A stretch of 64,000 nucleotides of DNA from Erythrocercus mccallii (lineage: Eukaryota; Chordata; Aves; Passeriformes; Dicruridae): assembly GCA_013397435.1 (NCBI GenBank), contig VZRG01002094.1:60894-124893 (forward strand), read 5' to 3'. Of the stretch, positions 1 through 12,329 are shown piece after piece. Made by a program: the position numbers and the translations under genes. Position 1 is the first letter of the stretch. Every line of letters begins with the position of its first letter. The notes under the pieces were generated by a model. The model searched no databases, was not told where the DNA came from, and saw only the letters and a list, made by a program, of their open reading frames with translations.

Positions 1-1105
1 TTGTCTGGATGAAATTCTTTTCTTTGCAATACAAGCACGTTCTTTCTGGAGAACTGGTAAACCAAACACCAGCCCTTAGAGAGGTTCAGACACGAAGACC
101 TGACCCCAGGCCATCCTGCTGAGCCCAGACACAGAGTAGGCACCAGCAGCCAGAAAATTCCTGTCCCCGCCGCCTGCCCTTGGGCACCTTTCACTGTGGA
201 GACCGCCCTGCTCACAAAGCTTATTCTTACATGTTGGGGTTTGGGCTTGGTAACAAAGGGCCTGTGTGTGCATCTTATTATGTTTTCTTATTTATTTTCT
301 GAGATGAGTGTTTGGGGCTCAGGCCAATGCTAAAGGTCTGGGCTGACCTCTCCTCCCCAACAGGAGCTGTCTTCTTGTGAGATCACTGTCTGCTGAGGCA
401 CTGGGCAGGGTTTCTCACCAGCTGAGAAACAGCTCCACAGGATCATTGTTCATCTCCAGGATCCCTCCACAGAACTGGGGAAGGGACAGCATTCACAGTG
501 AAAGAGTATATGAGGCAATAAATTCTTGTGCGTGTGGAAGATGCCAAATTAAATCTGAGGCATTTGGAAAACCACAAGAATACTCCAAGGCCATGAACAT
601 TATTCCTGCTATATAACAAGAAAAACAGAAGATTCAACAGACCATAAAATGAAGGAAAAAATCATGTTTTCTTGCCTCGGGAGGGTTTGAAAATTCAGTG
701 TTTCTGCTGCTGCTGCTACCACCACCATTAAGGATTTTTCATTCAGTTCAGGGGCAAAGCTTAGGTGAATGACGGCTCAAGGGCATTTAACCCTCCAAGT
801 GCTCCACAGCATTAATTAATAGAGCTGCGCAAATAATTTGCAGTAGATTATCCAATGAATTCAGTACCTGTCTCTGCTTGCAGAGAGCTAGTTTGTGCCC
901 TGTTTTTGCTCTGCTGAGCAGAAAAATAATTCTCCTTTCCTCAGAAATGCTCAGCCTACGTGTTATTTTGAGTTTGGCGAGGAGGGCAGACTGCTCCATG
1001 AGGTGTTTTCCCTGTACAGGTGAGAAAAGTGAGGGCAAAGATGTTGTTTTGCTCTCCTCGCTTTTAGGGTCAAGCTAGGAGCTGCAGAAAAATGATTCTG
1101 CTGCT
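1..1105. other. gene-free stretch, unique sequence
   Basis: No exon, RNA gene or transposon is recognisable here. The stretch has mixed composition and only short open frames without known motifs. The one structured item is a short trinucleotide tract, (CTG)n running into (CAC)n, at about 703-728. Confidence 0.6.
703..728. repeat. short CTG/ACC trinucleotide tract
   Basis: About four CTG units are followed directly by about three ACC units. This is a simple repeat in otherwise unique sequence and too short to suggest expansion. Confidence 0.7.
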
Positions 1106-1149
1106 GGCCTCAGCAGGGGCCATGCAGGGCCTCAGCAGGGGCCATGCAG
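1106..1149. repeat. perfect 22-bp tandem duplication
   Basis: A 22-bp unit beginning GGCCTCAGCAGGGGCCATGC occurs twice head to tail, at 1106-1127 and 1128-1149, with no mismatch. Each unit also contains near-palindromic GGCC blocks. Perfect identity suggests a recent slippage event or a variable minisatellite locus. It lies in unique DNA with no recognised gene nearby. Confidence 0.9.
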
Positions 1150-4100
1150 TGCCCCAGTGGATGTCCCCTGCATGGCTCCTCCTGGGCTTATGCTTGTCAC
1201 TGGATCCTGCCTGTGCCTTCAGGCATCAAACCATCTCCACACTGCACTGCTCTGACTGAAATGAGCTCTCCTGGTGACAGGACTATGCTGCTGCTAGTGG
1301 GTCTGTCCATGTCTCACCAGCAATCTTCTGCCTGCAGGGATCATCCTGTCTCCAAGTGAAAAATACTGAGGCATAATAAAGCAAACATAATGAACACAAA
1401 TAGCTAATAAATAAGCATATGAGTGTGCTTAAAAATTGTATCTTGTTTCTGATTTTTAGCTGGGAATTGTATGAAAAAAAAAACCAAACCTGTTTTTTCT
1501 GCAGATATTTCTATGCACCTAGGTGATTGTGAATATGTTTTTGTGAGTGTACAGATGTCTGCATGTCCCTTGGAAGTCTGTGAAGCTGCTGCTGTACTGG
1601 AACAAAACTTTGCAGAGAGAGGAAGAGAACAAAGGTGACTGATGATAAATTTTATCTGCATTGCAGGACAACTGTGTACAGTCCTAGGGAGACTCAGAAT
1701 GAAAAACTCAAAATGGATTTGATAGAGAGAAAAGCCATAGCAAGAGCTCAGTTTCCAGCACACTTCAGAGAAACCACGTTAGGGAGTTGGAGGAAGGCCT
1801 TATCCTTTTTTTTCCAGGCATGAGGAAAGCTTTGTTTCCAGCTGATATATTCCTATTCACCAGTTTTAAACAACTGTGAGAAATAGATGTGTAGTAAAAC
1901 ATTTTTGTGGAGGGAACAGGCAAGCATAGATGCTGTGCATTCTCCATCCACAGAGGACTCCAAACCTCAGCTGGAACCAGCCATGGTTGGTCTAGCCTGG
2001 AAGTCTTGCTTGGCCCTGGGTGTTGCATAGAGACCTCCCAAAGTCTCTTGTCACCTAAATCACTCTGTGGTCCTATGAAACCACACTTCGTTCGTGGCAT
2101 TGTCTGTAGATCTGCATGCTCAGCTCCAGCGGGGAAGGATCTTACCTGCAGTTGATGGTGAAACATTTGATCAAAGTTTGGTAAAAAGACATGGTCACAG
2201 TAGAAGGATAATATTGCTGCCAAGCAAGGAAAATTATGTAGATGAACTTACTAGGAATTGACAAAATCATCCATAATACCAGACATTGCTGTTGAGGGGG
2301 ATTTTAATTTATTAGAAGTTTCTTGGCAATGGATTTGGGGCAGCCTAAAAGCTTCTGGAAGTCATAGGTGGCCATTTCTTATTCAGAAAGTTGTGATAAA
2401 CAGAACAGGGAACCTATTCTAGACTTAGTGAATGAAGGTTAATAAGGACCACATTAATTGTAAAAGGGAGACCAGGTAAATTATTCCATAGAAGGATTAC
2501 TTACTGGCAAATAGTGTCAAGAAAGCTGGTGCATTGTGTCTTTTATACATACTACCAAAGAAAAATCCACTTCCATGCTGTAAACACAACTACAAGCTTG
2601 AACTGGAGAAAGAATGGATGAGATAATGCTCTGGTAAATTACTTTGGTTTTCTACTTGGCCGAGGCTGCTGCGCTTTATCCTAAAACCTTTGAAGTATTT
2701 TCTGTATTAAACTGAGAGCCACTTCTGATTTGTGAGCACCTGAAAAAGATAGATGAGATATCAAAAAACTGGAAAAAGGTTTTTCTTTTTATTATCTTTT
2801 TGATAATAAAAACAGGAGAAAAAAGAGCATATAGACTAGTCATCTTCAGCTTCTTAAAGAGCATTGGAAGAAATAAAGAAACTTCTGAAAGACTTCTAAA
2901 AATTTAAGAGTTAACAAGATCCATAAAAGTCTACAAGGACTTGTCAACACTGATCTAGTGCTCTTCGTTCCCCAAAAATCCTGCTGCCAGACAGGCCCAG
3001 GGTCCCACACCCTCTCCTATTCCTGACTTTGGCCTCAGCCAGCAGGAGAGTAAAAGCAAGTCACATTCTGCAGTGTCTGCCATTCTCCTTGTCTTCCAAA
3101 GGAAAGCAGTATGTGTCACAGCAAAGGTAGTTTCTCCATGGTGCCTTGGCACTGTTCCTACATCCAATCTAAAAGAATCCTGCTGTGAGAAATTCAAGTC
3201 CCTAAAAAATGGTCTTTATAATCTCAAAAATTCTACTTGCTCGTCAGTCTCCTTATTCCGTATCCTGAAATAGTCCATGTAAATTAAAGGGTCTAGCGTG
3301 AATAAAAATATACATCTTGTCCATTTTTTTAGTGCCATCTGGATTGAGGGATCATATACTTTGCATGTTCAAGTCAGAGAAACCACAGGGCATAGTGAAC
3401 TGAGAAACTTAGAAAGAACAGCTATAGTAATTTCAATAATGAGAAACAACTTGCAACTTTAAGTGAGGACTTTGCTCTGCAGATCAGCTAGCACCTTCCA
3501 TTCCCACTGAGCTCGATCAGTGGTAGGAGGTAAATGCCAAGAAAAGGGGAAACCAGCCATGGAAAGTTAGACCTCTGAAAGGAAGAGCTGAGTTGAACAG
3601 TATGTGGATTTAATCATCAAAGGCAACAACAACATGTACAACATTTACTGTGCAAGATAATCTTTACACTGAAAAATCAGTATCTATGTGGATTAGCTAG
3701 GTGTGCAATACTGCTGGAAATAATGGCTTGGTGGTATTTACTGAGGACTGCAACATACAGTGAAGTTAGTAGATTGCACCTACCTTGGTTAAAAGAACAG
3801 AAATGATACTTGTATATTTCCAATATAATGTGCAAAGACCTCTAGGGAACTGAGTGTGGCTGCCAAGGGCTCAGAGAAAATTGTAATGCAGAGCTGAGAT
3901 GAACAATAAACCTGGCTTTATTACAGACCACAGGACAAAGCCTCTGTCCTCAAGGACTGTAAATAAGCTGGGGCAGAACAATTTTGTGAGACAAGGTAAT
4001 GGGTTCTGGGCTGGCAAGAGGGGTGGGAGGTCACAGACGGGGTGGCTGCTGTGTGACAAGGGATTCACACTGGGCTGTGACCAGCCCCGCAGCCCAAGAG

Positions 4101-4610
4101 GGGCACTTCCACCCCGATGCCTGGCCTTGATGGTCTCCCTGCTCCTTCTCCTGCTTTCAACCTCAAAGCTGGTAGGGGCAGAGCAGCGGGTGGGCAGTCC
4201 TGTGCTTTGCTCCTGCCAGGGAAAGAGAAAGCTCTTACATTTGTCAAAGTCATTCTGTAAAGACCTAGTCAAAAGAACAAGTCACAACAGACAAATACAG
4301 AATACACAAAACTTTGATGACACTGACTCATGATGCAACATTGCGCATAAAGAGCACTCCAGATAAGCTTTGCACAGACAGAAATGAGTGCCTACATATT
4401 GACAGCTGGGGTTAAGGGAAACATCCATGAATGGTACAGTCCCAGTATAGCTGGCTGTAGGGAGGTGTCTGTCAGGATACTGTAACTGAAGAGATATGTG
4501 TCAGGGAAAGTTTTGAGGTTAGATCTGGAATACACAAAAATCAGTGAGAAACTTTAGTTTGAGTGCACTTCTGATCTTTATTCAAAGCATGTATTAATGA
4601 CCCATTAATT
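1150..4610. other. gene-free stretch, unique sequence
   Basis: I see no exon or RNA gene. Two open frames of 130-150 codons (minus 1765-2223; plus 3899-4333) show no recognisable domain. About 2270-2600 has scattered words reminiscent of decayed LINE sequence, but not enough to call. A run of A occurs at about 1473-1482. Confidence 0.5.
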
Positions 4611-4619
4611 GCACGTTAA

Positions 4620-4937
4620 CAAATGTACAGATGATGCCTAACTGGATGATATAAAAATTGCTGATGACACCAGGGAATTAGAATTCAGAAAGACGAAACT
4701 ATGGGCAGAAAGGAACAAAATTACGCTATAGATGGGAGACAAGTAAATTCAAAAACAACAATGCAAACGTTTAGCCACACTGTAGTACAGAATATAGAGC
4801 TGTTGGGTTCTGGGCTGAAAATAACCTGAAAATGTAATAATTCACCAGGTGCTTTTACCAGTCAGGTTTATTTAACAGTTGGACTCAATGATCCTAAAGA
4901 TCTTTTTCAACCTTAACAAATCTATGATTTTGTGATT
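4620..4937 (+). mobile_element. decayed CR1 LINE, 3' region
   Basis: The last 70 bases (about 4872-4937) closely follow the CR1 3' end: a GTTGGACTCAATGATCCTAA block, then 'GATCTTTTTCAACCTTAACAA', then the degenerate terminal octamers (CTATGATTTTGTGATTTT). Upstream, 4620-4800 retains words of the end of the reverse-transcriptase reading frame, including a 'gctgatgacacc' block and 'gggcagaaaggaac', interrupted by stops and indels. CR1 is the main avian non-LTR retrotransposon; copies are 5'-truncated and lack target-site duplications. This copy is old and non-functional. The terminal part is more secure than the upstream part. Confidence 0.68.
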
Positions 4938-4939
4938 TT

Positions 4940-7300
4940 TACTGCAATTTTTGTTTCAGACCTCACACTTGGGAGAGGGAAGGTGAGGTTTTATTTCAAT
5001 AGAGCCTGGGACTGGCATGGAACATTCTACCCAGATGTGAGGGTGCATGGACAAATGGACAAATGGAAGTGAGCCCACAAAGCCACACCAGTGTTCAGGG
5101 AAAACAGTGGTGCTCCAGCATTCCCTTCCCAGAAATTGCCTGCAGAGCCTACTAAGTCAAAAATTTCCAATCTGACTACATTCAGGTTTGGGTTCTATCT
5201 TGAAACATTGGAGTCTTCTATGTCTTTAACATAAAACTTCTAGGCTTGATTTCCTACATGTCTGCTCCTATTCCTGCACTTGAGAGTGAAATATTTAATG
5301 TACTTCCAGAAAAGAGTTCTCTTTCTTAACTTGCTCTTCATCACAGGCAGATAGTTTTCATCGGCATTTCTCTTTGCCGAAGGAGGAGAAGTTGTTTTAT
5401 ACTTGGCCATCTCTATTGAGTTTCACATGCCTCTTCAGTGAAGAGCAGAATCCTGAGCCCATATGAAGTTTCTCTGTATCCATTCATGGTACAGTGCTGA
5501 TGACTATCAGCTGGGATGAAGTCCCAAAATCCTATTTGATTTGGTAGCACTTTGTAGATATTTTACCCTTTGTAGCAGCTGAAAGCGAGTCTGCAAGCAT
5601 CTCATAAACCAGCATGTTTGGAACTGCCTTTCTTCTGATACGGAACAAGGAACTTCATAAAAATAGGGTAATGATAAAGCTTTCTCTATTTTATCTCTGT
5701 ATTCTCCAGCTGGATATCTCCTTGCCTAGCTCCGTGCTATAAATCTGGAAATCTGAAAAAATATTGGAAGTCATGGAAATAAAGTTGAACAGTAGAAAAA
5801 TTTAGTACAAATCCAAAAAGAACAATCGTTGCATTTTTACTTTATCAGACAGTTCTACTGAATTATATTCTTACTAACCTCCAGATGGTTAGACCTAGAC
5901 TAGTATGGAAATATAAATGTACTCCAGCCAAAGGAACAGACTGGATGATAAGCTTTTAGTTTTCTAACATCCATGATAATAGTTTGGTGGCAAGAAATCT
6001 CTTAGAATCTAAACTGTTACATTAAAGTCTTGGGTTTCATGTGTAGCCACAAGGATCCAGGAGCATAGTTTATTACAGGTATTACACCCAAGACATTTGG
6101 ATATAAAAAAGACAAATCTAGAGAAAAAAAGAGACAAAATAAAGAAAATACAGTTTTCTGATGGACTGCTGGAGTGTCAGTTTGACTCTCAGAGAGGGCA
6201 ATTTGACTTCCTCACTATTTAGAACAGCAGAAACAAACAGGAACATCTTACTGCAGCAAACACTCCTGAGAGCACTGAATGAGGATGGGTAGGACTTTCT
6301 CTTTTTGCTGCCTTCAGGAATTAGTGAGGACACTTGCATACGTAGAGTCAAGCTGTGGATTTCCTCACTGATAACACGGGCATCCTGCTGCGTAAGTGCT
6401 GCTGGATCAGGGCTCTGGGCTGCTTCTCCCATTGGCAACTCTCAGAATTAATGAGTTATTTCCGGAGAGGAATATTCTGTCAGCAGCTCACGCTGATTAC
6501 AGTAATAATAATAACAACAACAATAACAACAACAATAATATCATCGCCTTTTTCCATGGCTTCTGCTTGAAGTCAGTGACTACAGTCACAAGTTGTCAAC
6601 TAATAAAGTTGTCACAAGTCGGTGACTGCAGATGTCAGCTCTGTGAGTTGTGGTGGTGAAGAGTGGTGCAGACCATAACCTCCCTGCTTCAAACGCACTG
6701 ACAGGCTGAGGGCAGTGTGCTTGCCCAGGACTGCTGCAGAAAGGGAGGAAAAACATTGCTGAGGCAGCTTTCAGAGCTGGAAAGGGAACCAGGTCACTTC
6801 ACTTCTGGCAGCTTATAAAAGTGAGAGAGGAATTCTGCAGTGTACACTGATGTGAGGTGGAGGGAGAAACAGAAGTGAGAGAGTACAAGAGAAATGTGCA
6901 CACATACATACAAATAGGAGAAAAAGGAAGAGCCCTGATAATGAAGTGTATAAGACACCTTCATATTAAAGGGGGATGAAGTAATTTCAAATTTTGGTCA
7001 GAAAGCAAGGACCTGTCAGCACTGCTGAAGTGTGTATTATTTTATGCAGCTTTTCAGCCACATCCTCTTGCCTGTCTATAAGTATTTGCATCATGAAGTC
7101 TCTGAATACTGAGGATCAGAAACTCTCGGAACGTGATAGCAACGAATTCACACCAATGCCTGTAAAGAGCAGGGAACCACACTGGGAAGAAATTACCTAA
7201 AAGTTTGACTCCTCAGGGGCTGGGGAAGGTGATAGGTATTGGTGAGCCTGGCACACGTGCATGGGGAAGGGGTGAGCCTGGCCAGAGGTGACATCTGGCT
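4940..7300. other. gene-free stretch with one AAT/AAC microsatellite
   Basis: I find no exon. The sequence is AT-rich and unique in appearance. The only structured element is the trinucleotide array at 6501-6543. Confidence 0.55.
6501..6543. repeat. (AAT/AAC)n trinucleotide microsatellite
   Basis: An interrupted run of AAT and AAC triplets. In one plus frame it reads as a chance run of asparagines and in another as isoleucine/threonine, which explains the two low-complexity open frames over it. It is not coding evidence. Confidence 0.9.
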
Positions 7301-7310
7301 GCATCAGCTG

Positions 7311-7409
7311 TTACAGCTCGGCGGAGGGCGAGTAACTCTTGCCGTACTGGAGCACGGCCATGTCCACCTCAGGCAGCATCCTGCCAGCGACAGGAGCTGG
7401 TGCCGGATG
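7311..7409 (-). CDS. candidate terminal coding exon, gene not recognised
   Basis: On the minus strand a pyrimidine-rich acceptor (ending CCTTCCTCTGCAG, just above 7409) is followed by 32 in-frame codons and a TAA stop (7311-7313). The frame ends MAVLQYGKSYSPSAEL. Codons are strongly G/C at third positions (GTG CTC CAG TAC GGC AAG), unlike the AT-rich flanks, and several CpGs lie in the 99 bases. These are the marks of a real last exon. I recognise no family, see no upstream exon of the same gene in the window, and find no strong poly(A) signal just downstream. It could instead be a fragment of a processed pseudogene or a chance GC patch. The acceptor assignment is an inference. Confidence 0.33.
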   Translation of the reverse strand, partial: HPAPAPVAGRMLPEVDMAVLQYGKSYSPSAEL

Positions 7410-9762
7410 CTGCAGAGGAAGGTGACGCCCTCCCCTCTCACCTCGGATGATGAACACGGATGATGATTACACAATCCTACTCGGGGGAAGGGGGGCAGAC
7501 AGTGACTTCAGCCCATGATGAGCTTCCAGCCTGGGACGTGGAGATTGATGGCTGTTGCAGTATCTGTCCCAGTCAGCATAATTGGAAAGTGCCTTTTTAT
7601 TGCATGAATATTTAACCTTTTCCTGAATCTCATCACAATTATTATCTCATGAGAACAAACAGATGACAGGCTGTCTTTGCTCCCTGCCTCCACCAAGTCA
7701 GGGTCTTGGCAAGCATGTAGGATGTCAGAGTTACTACAGTGCATCACGCCAGAGCACGTTTGATGGGCCAATGCCCAAAATCACTTGGGTTCCCCCAAAT
7801 GCAGTGCCAGCTGCACCTGATGTGCCTGGCTGCAATGTGGGCAGGAGAGAGGGGTGGCTGTGTTGGGAGCTTGGCACTTTGGGTCAGCCAGCCCAAGTTG
7901 TGGGCAGCTCTAGTCTTTGTGATCAAACTTTCAACATGTTGTATTGGTTGAGGGGCAAACAGAGAGGAGAAGAATGTGAAAGATCAGTATGATTCAAGAA
8001 ATAAGAAGCAGCCCCTTATAGGCTCTGCCCTACAATGGCAGGTAGCTTTCTCCTGTTTCTGGTTCAGCACCTTGTGCTATTGTCTTAAAAATATATAGAC
8101 AATACTAAACTGGGCAATGTATTTTCCAGTGCAACTGTTATCTTGGTGCCTCTTTTAGGAGAGTAAGAAATCAATATGCAGCATCTTTTCTGTCTATTTG
8201 CTTCCAAATGACAGTTATTTGCTTTTCCTCTGGGGAGTAACATGAAATAAAACAGCCCTGGCAACCAGGGCTGCACCCAGAACAGTTTATCATTTACTTG
8301 CCACAGGTTACACATTGTAAAATGATGGAACCAAGCCCCATGTTAACATTTAACCAGCTGTTAACTCCACCCTGGCAGCACTTGGATATCATCTCTTGAA
8401 CAGATTTGCAGGTGCCCAGAATTTCTGAACAGCTCTTGTATTCATTCACACAGTAGTGCATGAATATCCAGGAGAAGGGAATACAAGGCATAGGATTAAG
8501 TGTTTAAAAAAATTTAATAATAGCACCAAAGTGCACTTTCAAAAATAAATATTAAATTCAACACTAAAAATGTAATAGTATCCCCTACAGGAAGAATCCT
8601 GCTAGTTTTCAAAGCAGTTTCACACTAATATAGATTACAGAAATACTTTTAGAAATACTGCTCTGCTCACTGACAGCACTAAGCCCAGGTCAGCATCAAC
8701 CCAACCTGACAGGGACTTCTGCTTTGGTTCAGTATATTGTTAGTCTTCAAGCACACAGTGGCTACTACCTTTTTGGATTACAGCCAGTAGTGGAAACCAA
8801 ATAAGCTTGTGTGAGCAGCTGTTCTCCAGGTATTCTTTAAGTCCTGACTTCAAGCAAAATGTACAAGATGTTAATGTTGACTGTGGTGATTTCTGGTGCA
8901 ATCTCATAGATTTAAGCATATTTTAATAATTCAGTATTTTTTGGTCCACCACACCTGGGTGCTCATCCTCTGAGAATATGAATGTCTTTATTCACTCACT
9001 ACTTGCTACACTGATATACTTTCTCTGAACATATCTAATGAAACAAGGGCTGTATCCTCTGCAAAAAGCTCTAGTCTTTCATGGGAACTCTTCCAGACTG
9101 GATCCCACCCTAATCACATTCAGTCCATGAGTAAGCATTTTCCAGGTCTTTTAACTTTTGGCACTCTGAAAATTCATTCTTTATCCCTGTTGCTTCATTC
9201 TCTCTGAGTATTTTGATATCTGTATGGTTCCTCTAACCCTGAACACCCCTGCCCATAAAAAGGACAGCAAACAGAGTTATCTTTCTATTCTTTTTGCTGG
9301 TATCAGGACAATATCGGACATGAAGGTGGATTGTGGACAAAATTAATATGCTTTTCACCTGGGGAGAAGCATAGGAGAGTTTTCTTTACATATCACTAAG
9401 TTAAATGGAGGCTGGGAAAGTTAATATTTTAGCTGTAGTACTGGATGAAGGCTACCTGGGACCAGCTGGCATGGGGTTTTTCATTTGTGAAATGCATATA
9501 ACTCACTCTGTTGCTGCTTCTCAGGAGTTTTGTGGGGAAAAAAAAAAGATTTATTAAGAATAAGTGTGTTCAGAGTTGAAAGAGGATACTTAAAGAAGAT
9601 GCAATTTTGAGAACTTTGGCTCAGCTTGAGATGAACTATTTTAGAGATTGAAAGTCTTCAACCCCAGCCCTCAGTCTGGATTTGAAGGAAAAGTCCACAG
9701 CATGCTGACTTGGCTAAACTATACACAGAAAGCTACACTCAGCACTGGGGTTTGCCTATGTC

Positions 9763-10473
9763 TCAACACAGTCCAAAGATGCTGTAAGCAGCCAGGCAAA
9801 CAATGACAGCTGATTTTGTGAACCATGCAGAGTGCACAGGCAGGGAGCAGCATGGCAGGGTGGACACCTGGGCTTTCCCAAACACAGAAAGCAGGAGCAA
9901 CCTGACCAAGTCCTTGTCACAATAGGATGGAGGAGGGGATGAGCAACTTTCCCACTTCTGTGTAACAGATAGGTGTATATCTAGATAGATATTTCCTACC
10001 GTGGTGGCTCGTGGGGGATTGCTAAGGGGAGCAAAGAGGAGAATGAGAGCTGTGACCAAGTGGGAGGGGGAGCAGCAGTGGTGGCAACCCTCCTGAGGGC
10101 AGATTGTAACAGGTGATTCAGAAACCAGTTGTTTCAGCAGCTGCTCTGCCTGCTGTACCAAGCACAGCCCCCAAACTGCACAGCTTTTGTGCCTGAGGCA
10201 TGCAGGGAGCTCTGCAGCTTGAATGAAACAGGATGAGGTAAGTGGGTACATACTGAACGTGTCCAGGAGGTAGGTGCTCCATGGAGATGCAGCTCTCCTG
10301 CCCCAGCCCTGTGCAGGGGGCTGGGGGCAGAGAGCAGCCCAGGGGAGGGACAGCTCTCTCTCCCAGTGTGATACCTCTTTATTGGTGCCAGCTGAGTCCT
10401 GAAATTTCTGCTTTGGAGAGATGAAACACATGCTCGTATATTGAGATGGGACGGCTCTAGGGCACAACCACAC
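9763..10473 (-). other. longest open frame (236 codons), no known domain
   Basis: This is an uninterrupted ATG-to-stop frame of 236 codons, the longest in the window. The predicted protein is rich in Ser, Leu, Cys and Pro, with no signal peptide, membrane pattern, zinc finger or retroelement motif that I recognise. The DNA is locally GC-richer, which lowers stop frequency. Frames of this length are expected about once by chance in a window this size when GC is raised. I treat it as probably non-coding but record it because of its length. Confidence 0.25.
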
Positions 10474-11619
10474 TTGGCTCTGTTTATTTCATTGTCTTTC
10501 GTTTATTTTTTGGTGTTCCCCCTACCAGAAATATAATAATAATCAGAGAGATAGATTAAACAAACAGGAGCCTCTGCCTAAAGTTTCAATAAAAATTGAG
10601 CTTAACCATCTACTAAGATCAAACAAACAAACAAAAAGCTTCTTAATTAATTTTACTTTTTGTCTTCTATTTAATTTAATTAAAAATATTCTGGGTCCAG
10701 AAGCAGAGCTATCAAAAACCTTTGGAAAAGATGTGCATTTCCAGCTCAATTAGAAAGAAGTTTGCAGTCCTGTGTGGGGACTCATGTTTTTGTTGCCTAC
10801 AACCTGTTCTTTGCAGTTACAAAGAGATGTCAGTATCTTGGTGCCACGAGTGCTTGAATCAGCAGAATTTCTGAAGCTCCCAAAGTTTGTCTATTCTTGT
10901 GGGTTTATTTTTCTTTAAAACCTCCCAAACCCAACAAAATGAAACAATGAAAACAGAAGTAGCAGAGCCACTACTCCTAAAAGGGATGCAGGGGACTCCT
11001 GAGTCCTATCATGTCCTGGCATTCCAAGCTGCTGTCAAAATGTGCACCCATCCCTGTCCAAGGAGTTTGTTTAGTGAGTCTCCATCCTTGCCTGGTAAAA
11101 TGTATGAAAGCAAATTTATTTTGATCACCAGCATTGCAAAACAAGATCTGCCTGACAACAAATAGCAGCAGCAGAAATTTGTCCAGCAAAATTCACTTGC
11201 TCTTGTCGCGTCCTCAACACAAAGTCAGAAATCAGTGTTCAGAGGAGAAGTAGAACCATGGCATGTTTTCTCAACATCATGTACCTGTGTCATTTATCCA
11301 ATCCCAGTCACCTGGACATCCCAGCCTTTCCTTTCTGGCAGTACTGATGCCCTTCAGGAAGGTGGCTGTCAGAGGTTGATATGACATCATGAACAATGCA
11401 AGGTCTTCTTGCCTCCATCCTCCACTGCTTAAATCTTATTAGAGCTTTTCTAATTAATTCAAATAAAGACCTTAACTGCTCAAAGCTGTATTCACATTTT
11501 CCATGACTGAAATGCTATGGGGTAGTGAAAGGCATTTCTAGGAATGCAATACCCCGGGATATCTCTAGGCAATAAATTATCCTCTCCCCACTCCCCCTCC
11601 CCAGTCATTTCATTTAAAA

Positions 11620-11935
11620 GTGAAGGGTGCTGAGTTTTATTAGGCCCCCTCTTGTCATCACGGCCTGTGATTTGCACTCCCAGGGCCAGACTTCTCTTCC
11701 CTTTTTTCTCCCAAGCATCATGAGATCGCGTTACATTAGACAGCGAGGTCTGCCAGGTCACAGCCCCGGTCACTGTCACCCACTTCTCATTTCCTGCACA
11801 ATCCACACGTGGGAACATTTTCCCTTCATCTTTGTGAACAAAGAAAAGAAAAATCAAAACAAATGGTCTGAAGAGTTGCCTGTGCAAAAGTTGGTAAACA
11901 AACACACTTGATGTATTCATGTGTGTATTGACGTA
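11620..11935. promoter_or_regulatory. possible conserved non-coding element with SOX-like dyad
   Basis: Compared with its flanks this patch has more CpG (GATCGCG, CCCCGGTC, GACGTACGCGGC), low repetitiveness and a paired SOX-like motif, CTTTGT-GA-ACAAAG, at 11830-11843. That appearance is typical of conserved enhancers. Conservation itself cannot be seen from one sequence, so this is an inference. Confidence 0.2.
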
Positions 11936-12258
11936 CGCGGCTCTACCTATGAGCCAGATGGAAAGAAAACCTGAAAAAGAAAGGAGGGAAAGCAGTTAAA
12001 TCTGGGTATCTGGAAAACACATTTCCCACTCTTGTACCACTTGTCACCACCTTTCAAGCAAGCCATCACCCTGACAGAAATGTATCTCTGTTCAGCAGCA
12101 TCCCCCTCACTGCCTGGGAGCACAGCAAGTCAGCCCAGCTGCCTCTCCAGGATTTGCCAATTATTAAGCTCAAAGCAAAGTAAAACAAACAATGATACAT
12201 GAATCAGTGTCAGCAAGGAAGCAGAGAACATGCTTCCCAAAAGGATTTATAATGTGAG

Positions 12259-12320
12259 CTATATATAATATATATATTATATACATATATATATTAGAAA
12301 TATATATATATATATAATGT
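12259..12320. repeat. (AT)n array
   Basis: About 60 bases are almost entirely alternating A/T with a few interruptions. The words 'ataatgtgag' occur immediately before (about 12249) and at the end (about 12314) of the array. The tract is potentially cruciform-forming and likely to be length-variable. Confidence 0.9.
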
Positions 12321-12329
12321 GAGGGTTCC

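Larger units (their letters stand above)
7420..12240. other. gene-free stretch, unique sequence
   Basis: No recognisable exon or repeat family. It contains the long unexplained minus-strand frame at 9763-10473, described separately, a short (AAAC)n tract near 10620-10637, a TTAATTAA/TTTAATTTAATTAAAA-rich patch at 10640-10690, and a CpG-containing, motif-rich patch at 11620-11930 that resembles a conserved non-coding element. Confidence 0.5.

Noticed and set aside
1765..2223. 152-codon minus frame with a donor-like CAG|GTAAGAT on the minus strand nearby
   Set aside because: The donor-like site lies inside the frame rather than at an exon edge, and the peptide has no known domain.
2270..2600. 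Possible internal CR1 fragment
   Set aside because: Only scattered words resemble CR1; no contiguous block is convincing without an alignment tool.
6396..6659. Open frame with a polyasparagine run
   Set aside because: The run is only the AAT/AAC microsatellite read in frame.
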